This document shows, piece by piece, positions 28,180 through 36,378 of a stretch of 64,000 nt of DNA. The notes under the pieces are model-generated. The model did no database searches. It saw nothing but the letters and a program-made list of their open reading frames with translations, and was not told the origin of the DNA. Origin of the DNA: VRUE01 sp963715455 (GTDB lineage Bacteria; Actinomycetota; Thermoleophilia; Solirubrobacterales; 70-9); assembly GCA_963715455.1 (NCBI GenBank), contig OY970245.1, forward strand, positions 2,418,001 through 2,482,000. The letters run 5' to 3'. How positions within the stretch are numbered: position 1 is the first letter of the stretch; the number at the start of each line of letters is the position of its first letter. The translations under genes and the position numbers were made by a program.

Positions 28180-30607
28180 GCTGTGGATGGCCAGCCAAGG
28201 CCGTGCCGCGGCGCCGTGGCAGGCCGCCGACGCAATGCGCGCCGACCTGGCTGAAGCGCAGACCAAACAGCTCTTCGACGAACCGACGGCGCAGCCGATA
28301 GGCGCGGCTGAATCCAGCCTGCGCGGGCCACTGCGCAACGGCCTCGCCAACCACGCCCCTGCCGAGCTGCGCGAAATCGAAGCCTCGCTCGCCGCGGCAC
28401 GGCAGTCAGGCGCCGCCTCCGACGAAGTCGGCTTGGCGGCGGCCCGGGGACGCATCGTCGCTGCCCTGCGTCGCGGGGCGCTCGCCGTCGCCGTCGCCGC
28501 TGCCCGGCGCGGTGACGCCGCCGAGGCGAGCGCCTGGCTGCAGATCCGCGAGTTCCGCCAGACGACCCGCTTCACCCGCCCGGGCGTCGATGCGACGGCC
28601 GCTGTGCAGGAGCTCGCCGCCGGCGAAAGCTCACCGCACGAGACCGTGGTGCAAATCGAAAAGGACCTGCTCGACGCCTTCCAGGCGCGGCTTTTTACCA
28701 ACCTCGGCGAAGCTGCCCAGGCTGCCGAGCGCGGTTTCGGCGGGCGCTTCGCCGAAACGGCGGCGATCGTCGACGGCTACTGGCAAGCGATCGCTCCCGA
28801 GTACGGCGAGCAGCGGGGCGACGACGAGCAGCGCGCCACGAGTCGCGACTTCGCCGCGCTGGCGGCGGCCGGAGCCGCCGCGGACCGGCCTCGCTTCGAA
28901 GCTGCTCGTAAACGGGTCGAAGCCGACCTCGAGGGTTTCACCGCGGCACCGCTCACCCCCGATGAGGAGGTCAACCGCGCGAGCCAGCTGGTCCGCTTCC
29001 TCGATCTCGTACCCAAGGAGTACGACAAGGGGACCAGCGACGAACGGGTGACGATCCCCTTTGAGGTGCAGGAGGCGGTTGCCTTCATGGACGGCGTCGA
29101 AGCGGCGTTCTCCGACCTCGAGCCCGTGCTGCTCGATCGCGATCCTGCAGCGGTCGAGCAGATCAAGGCGGACTACGCCCTGCTGCGCGAGGACGTCGAC
29201 AACGCCCAGCAGAACGTCGCCGTCGCCCCCCAGGAGGAGCTCGACGAGGCCCGCGACCGAGCCGCCGAGAACTTCGAACGGATCGCGCCCCAGGAGTGGA
29301 CCGAACCGAGCGACGAAGCCGACTACGAACTCGTCGACATCTCGCTCGACCAGCTCGAAGCGGCCGCCGGAGCCGGGCGCTACCAGGAGGCCGAGCAGGC
29401 CCGGCTCGCCGCTTACGGCTTCTTCGAGTTCGGCCCGGAGCTGAAGCTGCGTGCCTTCGACCCACAGCTGGCGCTCGAGATCGAGGGATTGATCTGGTAC
29501 GGCGCCAACGGCGACGCCGGGCTGGCCAGCCTCGTCGCCCGCGACGCCCCAGTCAGCGAGATCCGCGAGACGCGGCTCGACCTCGACGAAAAACTGGCCG
29601 ACGCCAGGGCGCTGACCGGCGACGGCGCCAGCGCGACGACGGCGATCACCAACTCGGCGCTGATCGTCTTCCGCGAGGGCCTCGAGGCGATCCTCATCCT
29701 CGCCGCGATCACGGCCAGCATGATCGGCCCGCGGGCGCCCCTGCGGAAACCGATCTACCGCGGCGCCCTGCTCGCCCTGCCGGCCAGTGTCGTGATGTTC
29801 GTGCTCGCCCTACTGCTGCTCGACTCGCTCTCCAAATACGGCGAGAAGCTCGAGGCGGTGGTCGGCGTGGTCGCGATCGGCGTCTTGCTGCTGGTCATGA
29901 ACTGGTTTTTCCACCGCGTCTACTGGACCGAGTGGATCAAGGGGCACCGCGACCGGGGCAAGGCATTGACCGGTGCCGCCCTCGCCACAGGCGCTGGCGC
30001 CGCCACGGTGGCGGGCCTCTACACGCTCGGCTTCACCAGCGTCTTCCGCGAGGGCTTCGAGACGGTGCTCTTCCTGCAGGCGCTGCAGCTCAGCTCGGGG
30101 ACCGGCGTAGTGCTCGCCGGCGTCTCGCTCGGCCTGGCGATCACCGCGGTCGTCGGCGCGCTGACATTCATGCTCGAGCGCAAGCTCCCCTATAAGAAGA
30201 TGCTGATCGCCACCGGGGTGTTGATCGCCCTGGTCCTGGTCGTCTTGGTCGGCAACACGGCGCGCACCATGCAGGGCGTCGGCTGGCTCTCGATCCACCC
30301 AATAGACGTCGACCTGCCGCTCTGGATGGGCACCTGGCTCGGGGTCTACCCGACGGTCGAGACGCTGGCGGCGCAGCTGCTCGCCTTTTGCTTCGTGATC
30401 GGCAGCTATTTCGCCGCCGAGTGGCTGCGCAAGCGCGAACTGCGCCGCTCGATCGCCGCTTACGAGGAGGAAATGCAGGAACGGCCGACCGAGCACGCCG
30501 CAGCCGGGTCAAACGACGAGCATGTCGAGGCCAACAGCAATGGTGGCGCAATAGGGTCGCCGGACGATGCCCACCCGACTGCGCCCGACCGCCTCGTACG
30601 CCGCTGA
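28157..30607 (+). CDS. FTR1/EfeU-type iron permease with a large N-terminal domain
   Basis: 816 residues, about three times a normal EfeU. A hydrophobic N-terminus (about 1–20) looks like a signal. Residues ~20–485 are acidic, helical and soluble, presumably extracytoplasmic. The FTR1 module begins near 495, with the two iron-translocating RExxE motifs: FREGLEAILIL (about 505) and FREGFETVLFL (about 631). Seven membrane helices are plausible. The last ~45 residues are hydrophilic. It should move ferric or ferrous iron across the membrane. No efeB-like peroxidase is next to it. Start codons at 28157, 28169 and 28187 are possible; none has a clear ribosome-binding site. Confidence 0.85.
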   Translation: MLFAMAALLWMASQGRAAAPWQAADAMRADLAEAQTKQLFDEPTAQPIGAAESSLRGPLRNGLANHAPAELREIEASLAAARQSGAASDEVGLAAARGRIVAALRRGALAVAVAAARRGDAAEASAWLQIREFRQTTRFTRPGVDATAAVQELAAGESSPHETVVQIEKDLLDAFQARLFTNLGEAAQAAERGFGGRFAETAAIVDGYWQAIAPEYGEQRGDDEQRATSRDFAALAAAGAAADRPRFEAARKRVEADLEGFTAAPLTPDEEVNRASQLVRFLDLVPKEYDKGTSDERVTIPFEVQEAVAFMDGVEAAFSDLEPVLLDRDPAAVEQIKADYALLREDVDNAQQNVAVAPQEELDEARDRAAENFERIAPQEWTEPSDEADYELVDISLDQLEAAAGAGRYQEAEQARLAAYGFFEFGPELKLRAFDPQLALEIEGLIWYGANGDAGLASLVARDAPVSEIRETRLDLDEKLADARALTGDGASATTAITNSALIVFREGLEAILILAAITASMIGPRAPLRKPIYRGALLALPASVVMFVLALLLLDSLSKYGEKLEAVVGVVAIGVLLLVMNWFFHRVYWTEWIKGHRDRGKALTGAALATGAGAATVAGLYTLGFTSVFREGFETVLFLQALQLSSGTGVVLAGVSLGLAITAVVGALTFMLERKLPYKKMLIATGVLIALVLVVLVGNTARTMQGVGWLSIHPIDVDLPLWMGTWLGVYPTVETLAAQLLAFCFVIGSYFAAEWLRKRELRRSIAAYEEEMQERPTEHAAAGSNDEHVEANSNGGAIGSPDDAHPTAPDRLVRR

Positions 30608-31238
30608 CGCGATCGTCGTCGGCGACCCCGGTCGCGCCCTGCTACTCGCCCAGGAGCTGCTCGACCAGCCCAAGATGAGCAACCACGCCCGCGGGCTGTG
30701 GGGCTACTCCGGCGAGACCCCAGCGGGGCATGCGCTGACGATCCAGTCGACGGGAATCGGTGGACCGAGCGCCGCGCTGGTGCTCGGCGACCTGGCCGAG
30801 CTGGGCGTGCGGCGCGTCTTGCGCTTGGGCACCTGCGTCGGGGTTGCGGATCGCGCGGCGCTGGGCGAGCTCTTCGTCGTGCGCGAGGCTGTCGCCGCCG
30901 GTGGCAGCGCGATTGTGCACGGAGTGTCCGCCGACCAGGTTGTCGAGCCCAATGAAGAGCTGACCGCACGGCTCGGCGAGGCGCTAGGTGAGCGCGCCAG
31001 GCCGGAGAGGATCGCCAGCGTCGACGCCCATCCCGGCCAGCAGTCGCTGCCAGGGGACGTAGTCGCTGCCGACATGCAGACGGCGCCGCTTCTCGCTCGT
31101 GCCCGATCGCTGAACATGACCGCCGCGACGCTGCTGATCGTCACCGAGAACAACGCCGGAGAGCTACTCGACAAGGAACCCCTAGAAGAGCTTGAGAAGC
31201 AAGCCGGCAGAGCGGCAGCCGAACTACTCTCAACCTAA
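30567..31238 (+). CDS. Nucleoside phosphorylase family protein (PNP/UDP-like)
   Basis: 223 residues. IVVGDPGRA carries the phosphate-binding Gly-Asp-Pro-Gly-Arg, and STGIGGPSAALVLGDLAELGVRRVLRLGTCVG is the family core. The usual MExA ribose motif reads DMQTA, and the usual Ser/Thr-Asp base-contact loop reads TENNAG. Specificity or activity may therefore differ from purine nucleoside or uridine phosphorylases. The ATG lies 41 nt inside the permease gene, so the two are cotranscribed and coupled. It ends just before a convergent small coiled-coil gene. Confidence 0.8.
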   Translation: MPTRLRPTASYAADAIVVGDPGRALLLAQELLDQPKMSNHARGLWGYSGETPAGHALTIQSTGIGGPSAALVLGDLAELGVRRVLRLGTCVGVADRAALGELFVVREAVAAGGSAIVHGVSADQVVEPNEELTARLGEALGERARPERIASVDAHPGQQSLPGDVVAADMQTAPLLARARSLNMTAATLLIVTENNAGELLDKEPLEELEKQAGRAAAELLST

Positions 31239-31247
31239 AGTCGAGGG

Positions 31248-31580
31248 TTAGACTTCTTCTTCCTCGCGCTGCTCGGCGTTTACCTTGCGCCGCAGGGCGC
31301 CAATGTCGCGGGCAACCCGATCGACCTGGTCCTCAACCTCTTCAAGGCGCTGAGAAAGTGAGCGCAACCGTCGCTCCAGGCGTTCGACATCGCCCGCCGA
31401 GGGCAGGTTGAGGGCGCTCATCGCAGCGTGCTGTGCCTCGAGCGCCTTCTCGCGGGCGCCGAAGGCGGCGGCGACAGCGTTCTCGAGCACGTTGCTGTCG
31501 AGCAGAGCCTGGGCAAACTCACCGATGGCCTGCTCGCTGCGGGCCCGCAGGCCATCCGGATCGTCGTAATCCATTGACAT
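31248..31580 (-). CDS. Small coiled-coil protein, phasin-like in composition
   Basis: 110 residues. An acidic N-terminus, a helical Ala/Glu-rich middle (LLDSNVLENAVAAAFGAREKALEAQHAAMSAL is split by no Pro), and a C-terminal coiled coil with clear heptads (about 65–102: VERLERRLRSLSQRLEEVED) ending in an acidic tail. Length and design resemble polyhydroxyalkanoate-granule phasin or PhaF-type proteins, but nothing specific is conserved. ATGs at 31580 and 31574 are both possible starts. It is divergent from the murein-enzyme gene. Confidence 0.6.
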   Translation of the reverse strand: MSMDYDDPDGLRARSEQAIGEFAQALLDSNVLENAVAAAFGAREKALEAQHAAMSALNLPSAGDVERLERRLRSLSQRLEEVEDQVDRVARDIGALRRKVNAEQREEEEV

Positions 31581-31781
31581 CAGCTTAACCGGCGCATCCG
31601 GCTCGCCTGAAATCCTCCCGTGCAGCAGGCATGAGAGGAACGTTGATTAAGGGCATGTTGGGGGCAGCGGAGAGCCGTTGCGCACCCCTGGGCAAGCCAG
31701 TAGCTTGGGCGAGCGCAATGCACCGGGTTTGGGCGCTCGGCTGCGTAACTAGGTAGGACAGCAGGGAATAGAGACGTCTTC
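31581..31781. promoter_or_regulatory. Divergent intergenic region ahead of the murein-enzyme gene
   Basis: 201 nt between two divergent starts. It must carry both promoters. Short open frames in it have no coding character. I see no palindrome or RNA motif I can name. Confidence 0.45.
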
Positions 31782-34064
31782 GTGATGAGAAACAAGCTTG
31801 CACTGATCATCGCCCTGGCCAGCTTTGGCGTCGTCACCGCATTCGGTGTCGGCTTTGCCGGTGCTGAAGAAACACCGGGCGCCGACGCTCCGGAAGCAAC
31901 CGCGCCGCTCGCCACCACCCCCGAAGGCCCGCCCGATTGCGCCAACGGAATCGATGACGACGGGGACAAGCTGATCGATGGCGAGGACCCCGCCTGCTCC
32001 TCTCCTGCCGACATCAGCGAGGAGCCGCCTTCTGCGCCGGCCCCGGAGAACGCCGAGGGCGTGACTGCCCCCGAGACGGCGGCGCCAGAAGCAGAGAGCG
32101 ACGGTGTCCAACCCGGCGCGACAATCGACGGCCAGGGCAACATCAAGCGCAATGAGAGCATCGGCGATGCCAGCGGCGGCCAGGGCGGCAACAGCGGTGG
32201 CGCCACGGCCCCTAGTGCTACGGGTGGTGTGCAGCTGCCCGAGGACAGTCAAGACGGGGGCACCCACTACTCCAGCGGCGGCACCCCGACGAATGCCAAC
32301 CCGACGACGACCATCGCCCCCTTCGGCCCCGCCCCGATTGGCGTGCCTAACTTCGTCATCGACTCCTTCGAGATCCCACCCTTCCTGCTGCCCATCTACC
32401 AGGCCTGCGGCACCGAGTACGGCATCCCTTGGCAGGTGCTCGCCTCGATCAACAAGATCGAGACTGGCTTCGGCACCAACATGGGGCCTTCCAGCGCCGG
32501 CGCGATCGGCTGGATGCAGTTCCTGCCCTCGAGCTGGGAGGCCTTTGGCCTCGACGCCAACGGCGACGGCCGCAAGGACCCCTACAACCCGGTCGACGCG
32601 ATCTGCGCCGCCGCCAACTACCTCGACCTGAGCGGCGGCTCGGAGAACCTCTACGACGCGATCTTCGCCTACAACCACGCCGACTGGTACGTGCAAGAGG
32701 TGCTCACCTACGCCCGCGCCTACGGCAAGCTGCCGGCCGACCTGGTCGGCTCGCTGACCGGGCTCACCGAGGGCGCCCACTTCCCGGTCGCCGCCGATGC
32801 CCGTTATGCCGACGATCTCTCGGCCCGCGAGGCGCTTGCGAAGGATGGATCGGGCGACGCGGCATACGGCAGCGCCGGCGACGTGATCTCCTCTTCGCCG
32901 ACGCGGCGCGGGATCAATATTTTCGCTGCTGAGGACGCCCCGGTGGTGGCCGTCAACGACGGTGTCATCGAGAAGCTGGGCAGCTCACAGACACTCGGCC
33001 GCTTCATCGTCCTGCGCGATGCCTATGGCAACCGCTACACCTACGCCGAGCTCGGCAAGATCGCCCGCGAGGACCGCACGGTGGTCATGCCAACCGGCCA
33101 CGAGAAGCGCGTCCCGATCGACAGCCAGAACCTGCGGCCGCGCCTGCGTGCTCTGCCGAGCCGGGTTGAGGAGGAGCAGCTCGACGCCCCCGTACAGGAA
33201 GTCGACAGTCCCAGCGAAAATGGAACCCTAAAGGTCGGGTCGAAGGTTATAGCTGGAACGGTCCTGGCCCGCATCGGCGCAGCCGAGGGTGGCATCGACT
33301 CCCACATCAATTTCTCGATCCGGCCGGCCGGCCGCGGCGCGCCGCGCATCGATCCGAAGCCGATCCTCGACGGCTGGAAGCTGCTCGAGGCGACAGCCAT
33401 CTACCGGGCCAAGGGCAAGAGCCCCTTCGCCGTGAAGCTCGGCAGCGCCGGGGTGCTGCTGCTCTCCAAGGAGGCGCTACAGCAGCGCGTGCTCGCCGAC
33501 GAACGGATCGAACTGCCGGACTGCGATCGCATTGAAATCCGCGGCGGCCAGATCGACCGGCGGCTGCTCGCCGCCCTCGCCTACCTCTCCCAGCAGGGCT
33601 TCCGGCTGACGATCACCTCGATGCTCTGCGGCCGATACGGCAGCATCACGACCAGCGGCAACATCTCCAACCACTCCTTTGGCAACGCGGTCGACATCGC
33701 AATGATCAACGGCGTGCCCGTGCTCGGCAACCAGGGCCCGGGGACGCTCACCGAATCGCTGCTCAGAGCCGTACTGCGCCTACAGGGCACGATGACGCCG
33801 GATGAGCTGATCTCCCTGCAAGAACTCGGTGGGCCCAGCTTTGCGATGGCTGACCATGCCGACCACGTCCACATCGGCTACAGCCCCATCGGCGGCGTCG
33901 GCAAGGCACAGTTCGTGGAACTGCTCAAACCAGACCAGTGGGAGCGCCTCGTCGATCGTCTCGAGGAGATCGACAATCCGCAGGTGGAGCCCGAGCCCTC
34001 GAAGTACTCGCTGCCGGCCAAATCACAGAACGGCAGCACCGCTGGCGACGCCGGCGATAAGTAG
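31782..34064 (+). CDS. Secreted murein enzyme: lytic transglycosylase + degenerate M23 + M15-like domain
   Basis: 760 residues from GTG 31782 (ATG follows at once). A signal peptide is followed by a Pro/Ala/Glu-rich linker to ~190. Residues ~200–320 form an SLT fold: INKIETGFGTN carries the catalytic Glu, and GAIGWMQFLPSSW follows. Residues ~365–515 resemble LytM/M23, but the zinc motif HxGxD reads RRGINIFA and the HxH reads SHINFSIRP, so ligands are lost. Residues ~600–700 resemble M15 peptidases, with HSFGNAVDIA (H-x6-D) and DHVHIGY (HxH) both intact. It probably cuts glycan strands and cross-links during growth or division, with the M23 part acting as a binding or activator domain. Confidence 0.85.
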   Translation: MMRNKLALIIALASFGVVTAFGVGFAGAEETPGADAPEATAPLATTPEGPPDCANGIDDDGDKLIDGEDPACSSPADISEEPPSAPAPENAEGVTAPETAAPEAESDGVQPGATIDGQGNIKRNESIGDASGGQGGNSGGATAPSATGGVQLPEDSQDGGTHYSSGGTPTNANPTTTIAPFGPAPIGVPNFVIDSFEIPPFLLPIYQACGTEYGIPWQVLASINKIETGFGTNMGPSSAGAIGWMQFLPSSWEAFGLDANGDGRKDPYNPVDAICAAANYLDLSGGSENLYDAIFAYNHADWYVQEVLTYARAYGKLPADLVGSLTGLTEGAHFPVAADARYADDLSAREALAKDGSGDAAYGSAGDVISSSPTRRGINIFAAEDAPVVAVNDGVIEKLGSSQTLGRFIVLRDAYGNRYTYAELGKIAREDRTVVMPTGHEKRVPIDSQNLRPRLRALPSRVEEEQLDAPVQEVDSPSENGTLKVGSKVIAGTVLARIGAAEGGIDSHINFSIRPAGRGAPRIDPKPILDGWKLLEATAIYRAKGKSPFAVKLGSAGVLLLSKEALQQRVLADERIELPDCDRIEIRGGQIDRRLLAALAYLSQQGFRLTITSMLCGRYGSITTSGNISNHSFGNAVDIAMINGVPVLGNQGPGTLTESLLRAVLRLQGTMTPDELISLQELGGPSFAMADHADHVHIGYSPIGGVGKAQFVELLKPDQWERLVDRLEEIDNPQVEPEPSKYSLPAKSQNGSTAGDAGDK

Positions 34065-34133
34065 CCGAGATAATCGCCGCCCCTGGCGCAGCTATTCGGA
34101 TTCGCGCAACTCGACTTCGCCGGCACGCTCGCT

Positions 34134-34952
34134 GTGGCCGATGGCCGCTACGTGCTGCGCGACGGCGGCCAAGAGCGGGTACTGGTGCTCGAAACGCTGG
34201 GCGCGCCGCCACCGCCGAGACGGCGGCGGCGGCGTTCGCGTGAGTCCGAGGTCGGCGCCGAGCTCGCCTCCCTCCCCCTTGCAAGGGCGACCGTCGTGCG
34301 CGCCTTCGACTCATTTGACGACGAGGGCGAGGCTCAGCGTTGGTTGGAGACCGCGACGGCAGGCGAGGAGGCAATCGATGCCTCGGTCGAGGAAGCCCTC
34401 GCAGCGCTCAATCGGGCGCTGCACGCCCACGGCGTGGCGAGCGGCGACCCCTACGTTCAGACGCTGAGCGCCAGCCGGGCAGTCTCGGCCCGACTTGGCT
34501 ACGGCAGCGGTGAGCAGGTCGCCAGCGGTGAGTTCAGCATCGCTCACGAGGTCGACCCAGGAGCCGGAGCGACCTCACGCCGCCAGCAGCGCGCCGAGGA
34601 GCTGCGCCCCCAAGAGCGGGTCGCCGCCGTGCTTGGCGGCCGCGAGCGGCTCGACGCCTGCGAGACGCTGATCCTGCGCGCCCGGGCGGACCTCGATGCG
34701 GGTCGTAACCGCGAGGCCGCCCTACAGCTACGCGTTGGCTTCGAGGCCTTGCTGATCGAGCTCAAGGACGCCCTCACCGACCCAGGCCACACGGAGGACA
34801 TGGCCACGCTGGAAGCACGTCGCCAGGAGGTGGGGGGGCTTGCCAACAGCGCTCTGCGCAACGATCTGAACCCAGAGCAACTCCAAAGCCTCACCGACCT
34901 GCTCCTTCTCTGCGAGCGGGTCTTGCGCCGTCGCCGGGTCCTCCGGGGCTAG
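34134..34952 (+). CDS. Hypothetical protein with basic linker and helical C-terminus
   Basis: 272 residues from GTG 34134. Upstream codons in frame (LAQLFGFAQLDFAGTLAVADG from CTG 34083) look like the natural N-terminus, but no ATG, GTG or TTG exists between the stop at 34071 and 34134. A CTG start is therefore possible. Residues ~1–25 form a beta-rich piece, then a Pro/Arg-rich linker (PPPPRRRRRR) appears, and the remaining ~230 residues are mainly helical and charged. I do not recognise a family. It follows the murein enzyme on the same strand and its stop overlaps the convergent HAD gene by 4 nt. Confidence 0.6.
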   Translation: MADGRYVLRDGGQERVLVLETLGAPPPPRRRRRRSRESEVGAELASLPLARATVVRAFDSFDDEGEAQRWLETATAGEEAIDASVEEALAALNRALHAHGVASGDPYVQTLSASRAVSARLGYGSGEQVASGEFSIAHEVDPGAGATSRRQQRAEELRPQERVAAVLGGRERLDACETLILRARADLDAGRNREAALQLRVGFEALLIELKDALTDPGHTEDMATLEARRQEVGGLANSALRNDLNPEQLQSLTDLLLLCERVLRRRRVLRG

Positions 34953-35611
34953 AGCGCTAGTCGCCGCGTGACGGTCGCGTCGAGCAGCGACTCGGCGATC
35001 TCGTGTGCTTCCGCCAACTCGATCCCCTCGAGCGAGGGAATGCCGATCACGGTCAGCCCGGCGGCACGGGCGGCGGCTACGCCTGTGGGCGAGTCCTCCA
35101 GCGCGACCACCGCGGGGCCCGGCTCGACCGCGAGCCGCTTGCAGGCCTCGATGTAGGGGTCGGGAGCCGGCTTGGGCGCCGCTACTTCGTGGGCGCTGAG
35201 CACTACGTCGAAGCGATCGGTAAAGCCGGCGATCTCCAGCGAGCGGCGCACAAAGACGAGCGGCGAGTTGGAGACGAGCCCGATCGGCGTGCCGCGCTGC
35301 TTCAGCTCGTGCAGCAGGTCGCGAGCGCCGACCATCGCCTCCACCCCGTGCTCCAGCTCGGCGACGACGAGCTCGTTGAGCTCTTCGATCAGCTCGACGG
35401 CGCGACCTGGCTCCCCCAACCGCCGTTCGAGAATGCCACCAGCGATCTCGGCCGAGGTGCCGACCAGCTCGTGCTTGTGCGCCGGCGTGAACTCGATGCC
35501 GCGGCGCTCGAAGAGGTCTTGCTCGGCCCGCGTCCAGACCGACTCGGTGTCGAGCAGCAGGCCGTCGTTGTCGAAGATGACCGCGTCGGGGTGCCTGATC
35601 GTCGCCGTCAC
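34949..35611 (-). CDS. HAD-superfamily phosphatase (beta-phosphoglucomutase-like)
   Basis: 220 residues from GTG 35611 (VTATIRHPDAVIFDNDGLLLDTE), which overlaps the sirtuin stop as GTGA. An open stretch further upstream is antisense-like and out of frame with the sirtuin. HAD motif I reads FDNDGLLLDTE (DxD becomes D-N-D), motif II is GLVSNSP, motif III Lys is in APKPAPDPY, and motif IV is ALEDSPTGVAAA. The layout with a helical cap is that of subfamily I phosphatases and sugar-phosphate mutases (PGMB/YcjU/GPH type). The exact substrate is unknown. Confidence 0.9.
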   Translation of the reverse strand: MTATIRHPDAVIFDNDGLLLDTESVWTRAEQDLFERRGIEFTPAHKHELVGTSAEIAGGILERRLGEPGRAVELIEELNELVVAELEHGVEAMVGARDLLHELKQRGTPIGLVSNSPLVFVRRSLEIAGFTDRFDVVLSAHEVAAPKPAPDPYIEACKRLAVEPGPAVVALEDSPTGVAAARAAGLTVIGIPSLEGIELAEAHEIAESLLDATVTRRLAL

Positions 35612-36378
35612 GCGAGCGCCGCCAGCAAGCTGCTCAGCTCGGCGTCGACCTCGCCCTCCAGCCTGAGCTCCGCCTTGGCGTCGTAAGGCGTCGCCCCCTT
35701 GGTGACGATCGCCATGCGGCCGCCGCGTTCCAGGGTCAGCCCCGGCAGTCCGGCAACCGGGTAGACGGCGAGCGAAGAGCCGATGCAGAGCATCAGCTCG
35801 GCGCCTTCGGCCAGCTGCTGGGCGCGGGCCATCGCCGCGGCGGGGAGCATCTCGCCGAAGAGCACCACGTCGGGCTTGACCGGCCCACCGCACTCGCTGC
35901 AGATCGCCACCCCGTCGGCGTCGAACAGCTCGCTCACCGCTTCGATCCCGAAGGAGGCCGAACAGCTGCGGCAGGTCGAGGTCTCGATCGAGCCGTGCAC
36001 CTCGACCACCTCCCGCGAGCCGGCGGCACGGTGCAGGCGGTCGATGTTCTGGGTGATCACGCCCTCCAGTAGGCCACGCCGCTCCAGCTCGGCCAGCGCC
36101 TCGTGCGCGGCGTTGGGTTGCTTGTCGCCGAGCGAGTGGAAGCGCGGCCGGTAGTAGGACCAGAAGCGGGCCGGGTCACGCTCGAAGACGTCGATGTGGG
36201 CGACCTCCATCGGGTCGACGTTCGCCCAGAGCCCGGTCTCCGGCGTGCGGAAGTCGGGGATCCCCGAGGGCACCGAAACCCCCGCCCCGGTCAGCGCAAC
36301 GGTGGATCTCGACTCACGGACCAGCTCCGCGAGTCGCTCGACCTCCGTCGAAATGCCGGTCGCTACTTTCCGCTCCAT
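35608..36378 (-). CDS. Sir2-family NAD-dependent protein deacylase
   Basis: 256 residues. GAGVSVPSGIPDFR binds NAD, ITQNIDRLHRAAG and VEVHGS carry the catalytic His, and the zinc site is C-x2-C (CRSC) and C-x2-C (CSEC). VLFGEMLP and CIGSSLAVYPVAGLP follow. It removes acyl groups from lysines at the cost of NAD. The usual substrate in bacteria is acetyl-CoA synthetase or other metabolic enzymes. The gene overlaps the fused beta-oxidation gene by 16 nt and the HAD gene by 4 nt, so all three are probably one operon. Confidence 0.94.
   Translation of the reverse strand: MERKVATGISTEVERLAELVRESRSTVALTGAGVSVPSGIPDFRTPETGLWANVDPMEVAHIDVFERDPARFWSYYRPRFHSLGDKQPNAAHEALAELERRGLLEGVITQNIDRLHRAAGSREVVEVHGSIETSTCRSCSASFGIEAVSELFDADGVAICSECGGPVKPDVVLFGEMLPAAAMARAQQLAEGAELMLCIGSSLAVYPVAGLPGLTLERGGRMAIVTKGATPYDAKAELRLEGEVDAELSSLLAALA

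Noticed and set aside
31581..31781. Short ORFs in the divergent region as small proteins
   Set aside because: No ribosome-binding sites, atypical composition, and overlap with probable promoters.
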